A DNA stretch of 64,000 bases from Ptychodera flava (lineage: Eukaryota > Hemichordata > Enteropneusta > Ptychoderidae), in the NCBI RefSeq assembly GCF_041260155.1, contig NC_091944.1, forward strand, positions 28,400,332 to 28,464,331. Direction: 5' to 3'. The notes beneath the pieces are model-generated. The model worked only from the letters and a program-made list of their open reading frames with translations. It was not told where the DNA came from and searched no databases. Position numbers and translations under genes: made by a program. Positions 1 through 10,297 of this stretch are shown here, one piece after another (the stretch's first letter is position 1; each line of letters starts with the position of its first letter).

Positions 1-138
1 AACACAAAAATTATCGCTATTCTATTCTGATATGAACAACGTTGATCGATGCAAATACCAGCTACTTCCTACTTAATCCACTACACGATAATTTTATGAC
101 CTCTGCTACTTGTACATCTACAGTCACATCAAATTAAA

Positions 139-270
139 GTGATCATCATGATCCATATCATAATCGGCATGATTATGATCAAGATTATCATAATCATGAT
201 CCATATCATGATCGGCATGATTATGTTTATGATCACGATCATCATGAAAATCATCATCATCTTCATTTCT

Positions 271-312
<42 letters not shown>

Positions 313-336
313 TCTATTTTCATCATCTTCATTTCT

Positions 337-423
<87 letters not shown>

Positions 424-425
424 AC
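139..425. repeat. (ATC/ATG)n trinucleotide microsatellite
   Basis: Runs of ATC/ATCATG triplets, purest at 270..420, with two short TTC interruptions. The Met/Ile-rich and Ser-rich frames over it are by-products of the repeat and are not genes. It lies about 470 bp upstream of the first exon of the CUB/LDLa gene. Confidence 0.95.
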
Positions 426-892
426 ATCATTCTAATATCATCGGCAAGATAACAATTATTGTGACTGAGGTTCTCTGTGTGTGACAGCTGTGCTAGGTAT
501 GTCATCGCGTCGTGCCAATGCCAGGCGGCAAGGTAAATCCCTTGACAATACATGTATTAATTTTCATTCGTCTAGAGGGCACTGCCTGACACAAATTCCG
601 CTGACAAAAGAGAGAAAGAAACCATAATGCTTTTGTCACTCAATAAAAACCAGTTGCGTCGACGATACGGGACGTCCGGTCGAGCTTGGGACGCTCAGCA
701 AAGCTAAACGCATCGGGTTGTGTCTGTCAGGATGTTTTGAGGTTTAAGCAGAATTGACTTGTTGAAGGTAGATCAAGGAATCTGCATTTTGACTTGATAC
801 CAGGGTTAAATTTAACCGCAAACTCAGACTGGATTCCACAAAACAGGTGGTGTTGGCACGACTGACGCAGCCTGGATACATCAAGTCGTGCG

Positions 893-986
893 ATGGGTTC
901 GCTCAAGGATCTCCCAACAGTGCTATTGTACCTTGCGTGTACGTTTGTGACTGTCTCATTCGGCCAGACACAGTTGTATCACAAAG
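893..986 (+). CDS. Exon 1 (signal peptide) of CUB/LDLa membrane protein
   Basis: An ATG at 893 opens 31 codons plus one base, ending at a good donor (G|GTAGGT at 986/987). The peptide MGSLKDLPTVLLYLACTFVT followed by VSFGQTQLYHK is a textbook secretory signal, with a hydrophobic core at residues 8-22 and likely cleavage after residue 24. The donor is phase 1, matching the phase-1 acceptor at 25259, and the summed exons give an exact 361-codon frame including stop. The pairing rests on phase, the need for a signal peptide and orientation, not on a transcript. An extra phase 1-1 exon within the 24-kb intron cannot be excluded. The preceding 500 bp contain no other convincing frame and probably hold the promoter and 5' UTR. 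Confidence 0.65.
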
Positions 987-3677
987 GTAGGTAACCTTTT
1001 ACCGCGCTCACAGATACCTACAAAAATAGCAAAAATTCCGAACCGGCAGAGGAAAGAAGCTTACCCGATTAGCAGTCAATTATGAATAATTAACATATTC
1101 ATTTCAGTCGCACTCTACATGATTACATGTGTACTTTGCATCATTTTAATTTTCTAATGGCATGGCGACGTGATAGAGCTAATCGACGGAAATTTTATCG
1201 CTTGTAAATTTGAAGTGGACGACTACATCGTTGTGTGAAACCATATTTTAAAACAGGGTTCTTTTGTTTGAACGCTGTGACATATGTTTTGTGCGTACAC
1301 ATACTCTGTGTATGTTTTTGCTCGTTCAGTTCTGAAGGGCCTCAGACATATCAATATTTTTGTCTTTGTCTCATGATATTCGCGTAAATGCCACAATATA
1401 AAAACCTACAGAATAGGCATACAGTCAAGTTACCTATCACACAACTTTCATGACCGCCTATACTATTTATTCGTCATTGTCTCTGTCTGAACAGCGTGCA
1501 CCACACAAAACAGCCGTTCAGCCTGAGATTAATACACACGCGATAGTCTATTTGCACAGGAACAGAGTAGTAACGCGAACCGCACATCACAGAAGTCGTC
1601 TACGCGAGTTGAAGTCAGTTTCAACATTATCCTACTAAATATGATGTGTTCACGAATGAAAAATGCATTTCTGTCATGAACATATTTTGATGACATCCGA
1701 ATTTCTTTTGAACTTTGTGTCATTGCTTACTCCTAGGGGAGGTTGCCTGATAAATACTGAGTGAGAAATATCGACTTGGTGTCACCTAGTCGAAAAAAAT
1801 ACACCATACTTTGCTATTGACTTCCTTTTACCGTTTAGATATTTTGCCGCAGCCGTCCAAATTTTTAATGTTGATACCACCCTTGGGAATCCGAAAATCG
1901 CCATAAATTCCTGAGGCGCTATTTCGTTTGGAATTATGAGCTTTTTTAGAAAGCGTGACGGGGCCAGGTGAAGCTAGGGTGAGGACGTCTTTTCCAACGG
2001 GAAAACGACTGGTGTTTCAGTAACGTGAGGTAATAGACGTACAACACTTTTCTTAGACGTCAGGAAATCGACTTCCTACGGAAGTTTCAAGACGTACAGG
2101 CAGCATTCGTACACTTATTTGTTTTCTGAAGTATCACATTTCGGGGGCCAGAGCTGAAAGATAAGGTTTCGTTCCCAGATAAAAGTCATTGAAAGCTTCT
2201 ATAAGAAGATGAAACCTGTTAAAAAATACATGTAATTTCAAAAATACATGTAGCTTAATATGGAGTCACATTGGAGAGATGAGATAAGCCTTGAGTTCAT
2301 GATGGGAAAACTGCACAACCCATCGACGAGTTCGATGCGTGTAAAATCTATGGCATTGGTATTAGTAAATTATTGTCAGACCTAAGGTAGTTTATAAAGG
2401 ATCTTAGGGGCCAATCAGTGAAAGCAACGAGTGGGCATATCAGCTTATGACTATACAACTGCGATCAACAGTGCAATAACAGCGTGTCGATCGAGGGCTT
2501 TTTAATTTGAACAAAAATGACGAATGAAATCACACTTAGTTTTAAGGAAACACTTTTTATCAATACTTCATTTCTGCATATTTTACCACTCTAGCTCTCT
2601 GGAGTGGCAAGTTGTGCCCTCGTCCGACCACGTGACTCAGGCTATATACGCAATCATTATCTCGATCAAATTTGACTCGCACAAATTATGGCCGACAAAC
2701 TAATACGTGTAGAACCCTTGGTTTAATAGTGAGCAGTAACAACCATTAAAGAGACAACATCTGTGACTCTTGACAATATTTGCATTTGTGTTTTTTTCTT
2801 CAACAAAAAAAACTGTTTACTGTCCAATTCTGTACAGTGTTACGAAATTTAAAGCGAAAACTTGCAAAACACACCACGCATTACATAGCATATGCGATAG
2901 TTCTTTTACCGCTTCCATGATCCAGTGCGAGTCAGGGTATGCAAAGCATACATTACGATGGGGCCTTTTTTTTAGCCATAGGGTACACGCAGGGTATGTT
3001 AATCATAGAACTCTATGGCAGATTACACCCTGACCTATATTTCGTCGCTGATGGTTAGAATATACACGGGGCATTATTTGGTATTGCAAATTTGTGTCAT
3101 TCTTCTATAACAATCCGTTATACAACACAAATCCGTGTGTTTTCGTTGTTTTTTTTTGAGTGTATATACGGTGTTTGATAAAACCACAGCAATGCATTGT
3201 GGAATTATCGGAAAAAGGTCTATATGGATTCTAGTCCGGGATAAAATTCAGTCGTAAACAGTATTAAGAACACACTAGTACTACACAACATACAAGCAGT
3301 TTACAAGTTAAATACAAGACTTTTTACTTGGTTTGCGGAGTAGAACAAGGAACAATATTTTAAAAACCGAACAAAAGTACAAAAAATGAGAGTAAGAGAA
3401 AATGGGGCTTCATCTATTTTTGTGGTTTTAAGTGTACAATAGTTTTTGTAGTACAGGTCTGAGTTGACGTGGACGTGTTTCTCTTCGATATACTGCATAC
3501 GTTGAATGCGTTAATATTAAACTACACAGAAGAACTTACTTGCATCGGGAGTTCACATGGCCAGAAGTGTCTCGATCCTGACTTGCAACTTGTTCAATGG
3601 ATGTCCCAGCAACACTCGTCTTACCTATCATTCACACAGCAATCAAACAAACAATGATAGTCAAACACATTATTTCA
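987..3677 (+). other. Intron 1 of CUB/LDLa gene, 5' part; no gene seen
   Basis: AT-rich unique-looking sequence with short frames that lack family signature, codon bias or splice context. I see no repeat with clear ends here. It runs up to the interrupted mariner-type MITE at 3678. Confidence 0.5.
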
Positions 3678-3976
3678 AGGGAGAATGCGCATCGAGGACA
3701 GATATTCAGACTTTTTTTCAAATGTCTTTCTAGTCTACTGCTTATGTTGCTTATTTTAAAGCTCTTGAAATAAGAACAAAATCAGTCTTAATTTAGTGAA
3801 AATTGTAAGTTCCCCGAATTAATTCCCCCCCCCGTTAAATTAACTATAGACCCTATGATTTAAGACAGAGTTGGCGGCCATTTTGAATTTCACATATCGA
3901 TATATGTTGGGTAAGCTGTTTCTCTAATCGGTGATCCATAATTTTTATTCTTGATTTGGTGAGAGAATTGTTGACA

Positions 3977-4110
3977 GTTACTGTGACCAACTCTTTGGGT
4001 TGGAAGCAGTGGCCGACTGGTTTTGTGTGAGGCCTAGCAGCTAGGCGATGTTGCCGTGAGTGTGTGGGGGTTCGAATCCCGTTTGGGTTATAGTAAAATT
4101 TATATTTCTT
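3977..4110 (+). mobile_element. tRNA-derived SINE, copy 1
   Basis: The head resembles a class-II tRNA (Leu/Ser type): A box TGGCCGACTGG at 4010..4020 and a perfect B box GGTTCGAATCC at 4069..4079, with a long variable region between. The unit ends in an AT-rich tail ('tagtaaaatttatatttc'). It is not a functional tRNA: there is no proper acceptor stem or anticodon loop. The 190 bp after it (4111..4301) may be the body of the same SINE. Confidence 0.7.
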
Positions 4111-4301
4111 TAACCTGAGTGGACAGTTCTGCTGGTGGATATTTACTTGTCCCCGAGTCTGTCTGATAGCTCAGTAAAAAGCTTTGTGCTTTTCCGATTA
4201 CTATATATGTGTGTACTTTGTGTGTGTACTGTGTCTGTGTGTCGTCTGCTCCACGCATACCGTGTTGTTCGGTCGCGCACAGAATTGAAACATCTAAGTC
4301 G

Positions 4302-4436
4302 GTTACTGTGACCAACTCTTTTGGGTTGGAAGCAGTGGCCGACTGGTTTTGTGTGAGGCCTAGCAGCTAGGCGATGTTGCCGTGAGTGTGTGGGGGTTCG
4401 AATCCCGTTTGGGTATAGTAAAATTTATATTTCATT
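4302..4436 (+). mobile_element. tRNA-derived SINE, copy 2
   Basis: Nearly identical to copy 1 over about 134 bp (a one-base length change in the leading T run and a few bases in the tail). A box at 4336..4346, B box at 4395..4405. The shared flanks 'gttactgtgaccaactct' and 'tagtaaaatttatatttc' mark the repeat limits. Tandem, same-strand arrangement suggests a dimeric SINE or two insertions at the same site. Confidence 0.7.
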
Positions 4437-4586
4437 AAGGAAGGTTCGGGAAAAAAGTTGAAGCATTTCATTTTTGAGACGCGTACTACCTTATAGAGCC
4501 GACTGAACACACGTGCTTGTGTGTCCGACCTCGTCAGTTTCCCTAATAGACGTGGAGCAACCAACCACTGTCAAATGAATGTTGTT

Positions 4587-4592
4587 TTCTAA
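4587..4592. repeat. Target-site duplication TTCTAA, left
   Basis: Six bases directly before the AG terminus of the Polinton, identical to 21571..21576. Six-base duplications are the family norm. Confidence 0.9.
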
Positions 4593-4931
4593 AGTAGTAA
4601 AGAAAACGTGGTCAACTGGGATGAAGTAAGAATTTTACACCCCATTTTATTCATTTATCTACATGAAGCGAAGGAAAAATTAACCATCCATGTAACTAAA
4701 GTATAACCCTGACCTATATACGAACTCACGCACGCGCAGCAGTGCATTGTCCTGAACTAAGCGGGGAAATTCCCTGCTGAGCATGTTTATACACGTTCCG
4801 AAGGTGTACGGGAAATTCCGTGTGAGTCATCACCATCAAACTAGCCTATATAAAGGACCCCCGTTGTCAGTCCGGCCGGCCGGTCGCGGAGTCTAGCTGA
4901 TGTTGAACTCGGAGTTCCTATCGGTGCGAAC
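4593..4931 (+). repeat. Polinton left terminal inverted repeat
   Basis: 339 bp matching the reverse complement of 21233..21570 at about 98%. It contains a TATA-like 'cctatataaagg' at about 4850 that reads inward, followed by a GC-rich block of CCGG repeats. The neighbouring fibre-like gene ends within five bases of its inner edge. Confidence 0.95.
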
Positions 4932-4935
4932 TTGT

Positions 4936-5994
4936 TCACCTGATAGATAAAATTTTAGTAATTTCCTCTGAACTTAAAATGTGACGGAAGACCATTACTT
5001 CAAATAATATGAGACGTTTCAGATGAATGGTACTGATATCTAAAGTGTTCACTCTTTTATCTCTACGTACAAATGTAGTTCCTAAGTCGTTCTCTATTCT
5101 ATTCCCACCAACAAAACATTCAATACTCATTTCCCCTCCCCGATCTTTATCAATACTTATGATAATATCACAAGTTGTTCTGTTATCTGTTTTCATAGCA
5201 TAATATCCAACCAAATCGTCAAATTCATCTCCAGTAGCTAACTTTACACATCTAATGAGAACTGTACCATGTTGAAGTATTTTCATATTATCAGTCATCT
5301 GTTGATTTACAGTCTGTAAAGTGAGAACAGCTGCCTCATCACCGACACTTTTAAGACCCAGTTTCTTTAAAGTTGTGTCCCAAAATAATCTAACTGGAAC
5401 TCCGCTAGCTGTATACGAGCAATAATTCTCCCCCTCGTTTATCCACCTTCTTAGTGTATTATCTGCCTTATTATTGTATTAAGAGGACTAATTTTAAGGT
5501 GAATCGGTATACCAAGAAGTGCAATGTATGGATTCGTAGGAGTAAGCCAACTACGAAATCTAACAATTTATATTTGTTTACATTGCTATCAAAATAAATC
5601 ACATTCGGAGTTCCTGGTGGTTCAGCAACACCTCCTGCATTTCACTATCCAATATATCTAAGATGTTACGCGGCACATTATAAGGCATGAATTTCTGACT
5701 ATCCCCATCCCATGTCAGAGCAAAAGGAGTAGGATCATTCGAAGCCTTTGTGGCGTCAATTACAGTTTCATCAATGTCTTTAAGTTCGGAAAATTCTACA
5801 GCATGCTCGTGGGATTGCACCGCGGCATTGGCTAAAACGAAATATTTTTCGCGGTCTTTATAACGAAGGACGTAATCCTTATTATGATTAGCAGCCATCT
5901 TAGTATTATTGTTAACTTTAACATCACTCAGATCTTCAAGCTCAAGATTTTGCATACGAATTGTACCTAGACCAAAGCCACTTGGATCAGACAT
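4936..5994 (-). pseudogene. Polinton fibre-like protein (broken)
   Basis: First gene inside the left TIR, reading outward. The N-terminal part, from a Met codon at 5992..5994 (MSDPSGFGLG...), has the short 'LEDLSDVKVNN... YVLRYKD' style turns of phage and adenoviral tail or fibre shafts. The C-terminal part, ending at 4936, finishes with a motif like the last strand of LamG/concanavalin-type domains ('VFRHILSSEEI'), compatible with a receptor-binding head. That reading of the fold is inference. The gene is broken. It shares an intergenic region with the divergent gene at 6059. Confidence 0.55.
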
Positions 5995-6058
5995 ACTCCG
6001 TAGGGACCTATATACAGTGAAAATTAAAATAATACCTTGTAATATACAATACACAGTC

Positions 6059-6481
6059 ATGGCTTCAGCAATAGGAATGACAGTTCTCGGTGCTGTATTA
6101 AATGCAACGGCATTTACAGGAGGAAATATTATCGGACAAAAGCTTTCTGGTAATGGTGACGCTCTTATTGAAGAAAAGATCCGACATGATAAAGCATTAG
6201 AAAAATTTGAACATGATCGCAACGTCTGGTCAGAAAAAAGATTACTACAGGCTGACTGGGAAAGAGAAAATCAAGCAAAGGATGCGCATGCTGCGGCAGA
6301 ATTAAGAGATACAGATGCAGAAATCCTGGAAGAAGCAGCGGCGCAAGCCAACTATGCATCAGGTCGTTCCGAAGGGCCAGTTCAATTCTCAGATTATTAT
6401 CAACCCAGTCCTGAGCAAAAGAAATATGAAATGATATATATTGCTGGAGGATTGGTCGTGGGATGGTTTATCTTCCGATAG
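6059..6481 (+). CDS. Polinton small membrane/coiled-coil protein
   Basis: 140 residues from ATG 6059 (MASAIGMTVLGAVLNA...). It has a glycine/alanine-rich hydrophobic N-terminus, a charged, Glu/Lys/Asp-rich helical middle likely to form a coiled coil (about residues 38-100), a Pro/Gln/Tyr segment with 'QFSDYYQPS', and a C-terminal transmembrane segment (about 122-140, IYIAGGLVVGWFIFR). I recall the same layout, including the '(Q)LSDFYxPS' phrase, from cnidarian Polintons; role unknown, possibly a minor virion membrane protein. It looks whole. Confidence 0.6.
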   Translation: MASAIGMTVLGAVLNATAFTGGNIIGQKLSGNGDALIEEKIRHDKALEKFEHDRNVWSEKRLLQADWERENQAKDAHAAAELRDTDAEILEEAAAQANYASGRSEGPVQFSDYYQPSPEQKKYEMIYIAGGLVVGWFIFR

Positions 6482-6505
6482 GGTTACACCGGCCCCGCTT
6501 CGGGA

Positions 6506-7237
6506 CTACAATAATTCAATACAAAAGCTAATTGGCCAGTTATTGAAATCGATCATGTTCCCATCCTGATCTGTTATCCAGATACGCATTGAATTCATGT
6601 AATCTCCCCCTTTTCTCAATGGCATAGAAATTGCTCCGTTTTTAAAATCGTAAGTAACCTTTTCACTTATTTCTCTCGTATCCCGGATGGGAAGTATTTG
6701 TAAACAGTTCGATACTTTCCCCTGTATGTATCCTCCGGAGGCACCCGAACCAAATGAAACATAATTTCCAGTAACATCGACTACATCTGAATGAACTATA
6801 TATTTAGTGACTGTTAAGAAATCCACTCTCTTCGGACTAATAGTACTTTTTATAACTGGGTTGTCCTCAGGTTTATCTGAAAAGCCGACGATGTTGGCGA
6901 AGCTACCTGTGGCATTAAAATAAACTTTAATATCTTTAGCCAAAGTTAGATAAACATGGTTTGTCGGCAGATGTTTTTCAAAATTAATTTTTTGCTTCAA
7001 CCCGATTGCTTTGTTTAACGTATCGATATTGTAGTTACCTGGACGTATTGATTTAGTCTTCTTCGGTTGGTCACCTTCTTGATATTTTATTACATTATTC
7101 GTCGATGTTATGTTATGCCATGAATTATATAGTCCGCACTCTAGCAGTCTTATCTTCGTAAACTGTGTCGTGTCAATACAAGGGTAAAAATTAACAGTAA
7201 CAGGTTCACCTGTTTGGCTTTCAATCCAAATGATCAT
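6506..7237 (-). CDS. Polinton penton / minor capsid protein (PX type)
   Basis: About 243 residues from the Met at 7237 (MIIWIESQTGEP...). The sequence is beta-rich with 'RPGNYNIDTLNKAI' and 'VHSDVVDVTGNYV', and ends with the family-typical 'ITDQDGNMIDFNNWPISF' strand. That ending and the length suit the single-jelly-roll penton of Polintons and adintoviruses, which closes the capsid vertices. It is one open frame and looks whole. A longer upstream extension in the same frame is low-complexity and not counted. Confidence 0.7.
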   Translation of the reverse strand: MIIWIESQTGEPVTVNFYPCIDTTQFTKIRLLECGLYNSWHNITSTNNVIKYQEGDQPKKTKSIRPGNYNIDTLNKAIGLKQKINFEKHLPTNHVYLTLAKDIKVYFNATGSFANIVGFSDKPEDNPVIKSTISPKRVDFLTVTKYIVHSDVVDVTGNYVSFGSGASGGYIQGKVSNCLQILPIRDTREISEKVTYDFKNGAISMPLRKGGDYMNSMRIWITDQDGNMIDFNNWPISFCIELL

Positions 7238-7292
7238 TGTTGTACGTTGTATGTATATATTACTAAGTATAAATGTTCGATGAATATTATTA

Positions 7293-7523
7293 TTACGAAG
7301 TATAAGGTTCTGCAGGAATAATATTTTTCTGTTCAAGGAGATCTTTGGTCGCAACCGCGGCAGCAGTCGCACCGCCTAATTTTGCCAAGCGAGTTAAATT
7401 TGGTCTACTTGGATCGCCAACCTCTATTTTCAGAAATTTGCTGGAGATCATAAGATATCCCATCGCAAGTCCTGCGATTACAATACCATCGTACATTGTG
7501 TTTACAACTGTTTTAATATCCAT
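7293..7523 (-). CDS. Polinton small membrane protein, 76 aa
   Basis: Starts MDIKTVVNTMYDGIVIAGLA and has one transmembrane segment at about residues 12-30, then 'LGGATAAAVATKDLLEQKNIIPAE'. The 'YDGxVxAGLAMGY ... ATKDLL..QxIIPA' pattern recurs at this place in cnidarian-type Polintons as I remember them. Function unknown. It looks whole. The TATATAC element at 7534..7540 lies about 15 bp upstream of the start. Confidence 0.6.
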   Translation of the reverse strand: MDIKTVVNTMYDGIVIAGLAMGYLMISSKFLKIEVGDPSRPNLTRLAKLGGATAAAVATKDLLEQKNIIPAEPYTS

Positions 7524-7574
7524 GATTGCTGACTAGTATATAAAATAAAAAATAAAAATAAAAAATATGGGGAG

Positions 7575-8093
7575 TTAATCCATCTCATACAATGTAGAGG
7601 AGCTGGGAACACCCCCCTCTCCCTCCCCCTCCCCCTCCCCTGTCGGAACTGTTCCGGATGGAGCTGCTACGTGCTCTGTTTTTTTCGCTTTCTGTGGAGG
7701 ATCTTTCCGGACGGAACAGGGGGTATGTCGAGCACGCCCCCAATATAGCCCTAATGCAGTCAATGAAACTCCCACAATTCCTAAAACAAGATAACATTTA
7801 TTATACCAGCGTGAATTATTATCACACTGTTCTTTCATTGTAGGCGGTAGGTCTGCTACCGCATCGCTCCCCCCCTCCATTGCTTTTAGTTTCTTCTCCC
7901 TGTTTTGCCTGTTCCATTCCGCTAATTTCTTGCCCGCAGCAACTCTCCCTGGATGCTTCGGCGGTAACGTCACTTTCTCTATGTTGCGCTGTGTCGGAGT
8001 CGGCGGAGCCGTTTGCGGTGTGGGGGTCGTCGGCGGGGCTTCTGACGGAGTCCCTGGCGGAAGCGTTTGCTGAGTCGTTGAAGTTGAATCCAT
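7575..8093 (-). CDS. Polinton Pro/Thr-rich membrane protein, 172 aa
   Basis: N-terminal 40 residues are Pro/Thr/Ser-rich and disordered. A conserved-looking basic block 'KHPGRVAAGKKLAEWNRQNR' follows at about 44-63, then a Cys-containing stretch and one transmembrane helix (about 100-118, CYLVLGIVGVSLTALGLYW), and a GEGEGEGEG tail. The basic block recurs in related elements in my memory. Role unknown; a DNA- or core-facing virion membrane protein is possible. It looks whole. Confidence 0.55.
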   Translation of the reverse strand: MDSTSTTQQTLPPGTPSEAPPTTPTPQTAPPTPTQRNIEKVTLPPKHPGRVAAGKKLAEWNRQNREKKLKAMEGGSDAVADLPPTMKEQCDNNSRWYNKCYLVLGIVGVSLTALGLYWGRARHTPCSVRKDPPQKAKKTEHVAAPSGTVPTGEGEGEGEGGVPSSSTLYEMD

Positions 8094-8105
8094 TTATTTC
8101 AGGTA

Positions 8106-8768
8106 CTATATTAAACCCGATTTTTTAAAATTTAAATGTTTACCCGTAATTAAACCGGTGGAAATTAGAGCAATCAGGGGCCCCCATGTGTACCCTATCC
8201 GTCCTGATAATCGTTTTATTTCACTGTTTAGAATAAAATCCTTTTTAAGATCAGTGGCATAGTTATCTCGATCATCGATTGGAACTACCTGACTGATTGC
8301 ACGGGCTCCTAGATCTATGAAACTTTGAGTGATGGTATCACTTATAAGAGAACTGTATTTCGCTTCGTACATTTTGAAGGCTTTAACCACCGTTTCATCT
8401 TTCCATTTTTCTACGTCAGCAACTGAAATCTCCTTACCAAAAAATAACTTACTTTGACCACTTGCGATGACACAGAGTATTTTTTCACGTTTTGTCTCTA
8501 TTATGGATTGATTATTGTCCGAAGGCGCTGAAGGTGCCGAAGCCCCTTCGGAACCGTTCCGGTAGGGCGCTGTCATATTTGCCGCTGCCGATGACTTTAT
8601 TAAATTCTCCATTGTTTGCAGTATGTTATCTATTCTTAGTAAAAAATAAAAAATTCGTTTAAACCTGAATCCGAAATAAAGTATTAACATAGTCTGGAAT
8701 GTTAGTACCCCTAACAGAACCGTACCGATAGGGATTCCAACAGGGATTCCGGGAAAATTCTCCTCCAT
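8106..8768 (-). CDS. Polinton two-pass membrane protein, 220 aa
   Basis: N-terminal hydrophobic segment (about residues 10-45, 'IGTVLLGVLTFQTMLILYFG'), a Ser/Ala/Pro spacer, a helical charged middle and a second hydrophobic segment near residues 195-212 before a basic tail. No enzyme motif is visible. It sits back-to-back with the gene at 8800. Function unknown; looks whole. Confidence 0.5.
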   Translation of the reverse strand: MEENFPGIPVGIPIGTVLLGVLTFQTMLILYFGFRFKRIFYFLLRIDNILQTMENLIKSSAAANMTAPYRNGSEGASAPSAPSDNNQSIIETKREKILCVIASGQSKLFFGKEISVADVEKWKDETVVKAFKMYEAKYSSLISDTITQSFIDLGARAISQVVPIDDRDNYATDLKKDFILNSEIKRLSGRIGYTWGPLIALISTGLITGKHLNFKKSGLI

Positions 8769-8799
8769 TTAAATCTATATGTATATAGAAACACGAATA

Positions 8800-10192
8800 A
8801 TGAGTACAGACGCATTCCCAGTTGCTTTTCAATTGAATAAGACGAGCGTACCGACAGTACAGCATGCTGATTCCCCCCCTTCCAAACCGGACGGGGGAAT
8901 AAAACCTATTCTCATGGACTTAGAAATATATGTAACGCCGACAGAAAAATTTACTTTTCATCCTCGGGATGTGTTCAAAGATAACGTAATCACTCATCGA
9001 TCAGCTAAAGAAAGTAATGTCTGGCTGAGCGGTCCAAACATGAAATACTGGGACCAGCAATTAAATTTCGCCGTATGGTGCAGCACTACTGGTTGTGGTA
9101 TATCATTCACCCATCTCTTCGATAAGAAATTTCCGCCGCAAATACGATCATTCTGTCGTTTTCATGTATACTTTACAATACGTCGGATCCTTCACGAAAT
9201 GGGCGTTGCACTTCCAGACGATACCCCCACCTTCAAAGCGGGCGACAATCCATACAATCTCGTCCAATATGAACTTCTATGTACAGAATTTGGAAATATA
9301 AGTCCAACGAAGTCCGACTTTCGTTATCGAAAAGGTCAAAATAAAGGTCTTGGTTATGGTTATGAATATTACACTAATCGTGGTCCCGTTCGACAGCCAA
9401 AAGCGATATACAACGGTCAGGACTTTTTCCTCTCCGCCGACGGAGGCGTTTTCTATACACATACCATTTTTGGAAAGAAAAAACATAAATTGTCCGACAA
9501 AGAACGACCGCACTACTATTTCTTCCGAAATGATGGATCGGAGGGACAATACAATAGTTTCATTCCTCTGACAGGAGACTCGGGACTAACAAAGGCCGGT
9601 CTCGCCCGCCTCAACGAAAGTCTTGAAGCCTACGTATATTGCATACTCGGCGCACAAGCAAATATTCGCAGTACCATTGTGGGCGATACTGGCAGTGCAG
9701 AGCAAGTCCGAAAAGAATTCGGCGTTCTCCTCGAAGATGAAATTCGCAATACCGACAAAGTAATCAGTTATCGGCGATATCAAGACACAATAATGAATAC
9801 TGGTGTCAAACTTGATATGGCAGTCTCCACCAAATTTACTTCTCTTACCGTCTGAAATGGTCATTCTTTCGGGCCCGGCAATCTCGGGTTATAATAATGA
9901 ATTGCAATACGCAACAGAATCTATGGTCTTCGGAGTGAATGGTGATATAAACACGGAAGTTCGAGAAAGTGCTGTACATGAGATGGAAGGGGGGGATCCC
10001 GTGAAGTGGCAGGACGAGCCCGGAGAGTCACCTCACAATGACACGACTCGGGGGCCTCCCCTCCCCTCCCCAGAACGGGCAGCATCTACGACCAGCGTAG
10101 ACCCTATTCACGAATATGGTAAAATTGGTTTGTTATCTTTAGCAATATTCATTACTATTATAGGTACTGGAATAAAGTCACTAACTATATAG
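8800..10192 (+). pseudogene. Polinton conserved virion-type protein with C-terminal TM (broken)
   Basis: Start ATG at 8800 (MSTDAFPVAFQLN...). Landmarks at about residues 75-110 are 'NFAVWCSTTGCGISFTHLF', then 'RFHVYFTIRRILHEMG' and, in the last third, 'RLNESLEAYVYCILGAQANI'. The C-terminal part has 'GYNNELQYATESMVFGVN', a Pro-rich spacer and a single transmembrane helix. I recognise this arrangement from cnidarian Polinton proteins of unknown function; it is not the double-jelly-roll capsid, which lies at 17788..19048. The gene is broken. Confidence 0.6.
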
Positions 10193-10297
10193 TTCATTCA
10201 GATGCTGTCGATGTGACTGGGTTTCATCTAACTCGAACCAGTAACTTAAAAGAACTAGAAGAGATTCATTAATTTACAGTATATAGATCCAGAGGAA

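Larger units (their letters stand above)
3678..4491. mobile_element. Mariner-type MITE copy A, split by a SINE tandem
   Basis: The left end (AGGGAGAATGCGC at 3678) and right end (GCGTACTACCT ending 4491, followed by TA) match the termini of the intact copy at 27929..28337. Internal landmarks are also shared: the phrase around 'gatattcaga', a TTTAAAGCTCTTG block, GGCGGCCATTTTGAATTT, and a 'ttcatttttgag' stretch before the right end. The middle, 3977..4436, is foreign: two tRNA-derived SINE heads. The MITE therefore predates the SINEs. The left TA target base pair is degraded. Confidence 0.65.

Noticed and set aside
129-435. Met/Ile-rich and Ser-rich open frames
   Set aside because: By-products of the ATC trinucleotide repeat.
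3977-4436. Functional tRNA genes
   Set aside because: A and B boxes are present but there is no acceptor stem or anticodon arm, and the units are tandem with AT tails, as in SINEs.
8800-10192. Calling this gene the major capsid protein
   Set aside because: The double-jelly-roll capsid landmarks are instead at 17788..19048; this protein lacks them and ends in a transmembrane helix.
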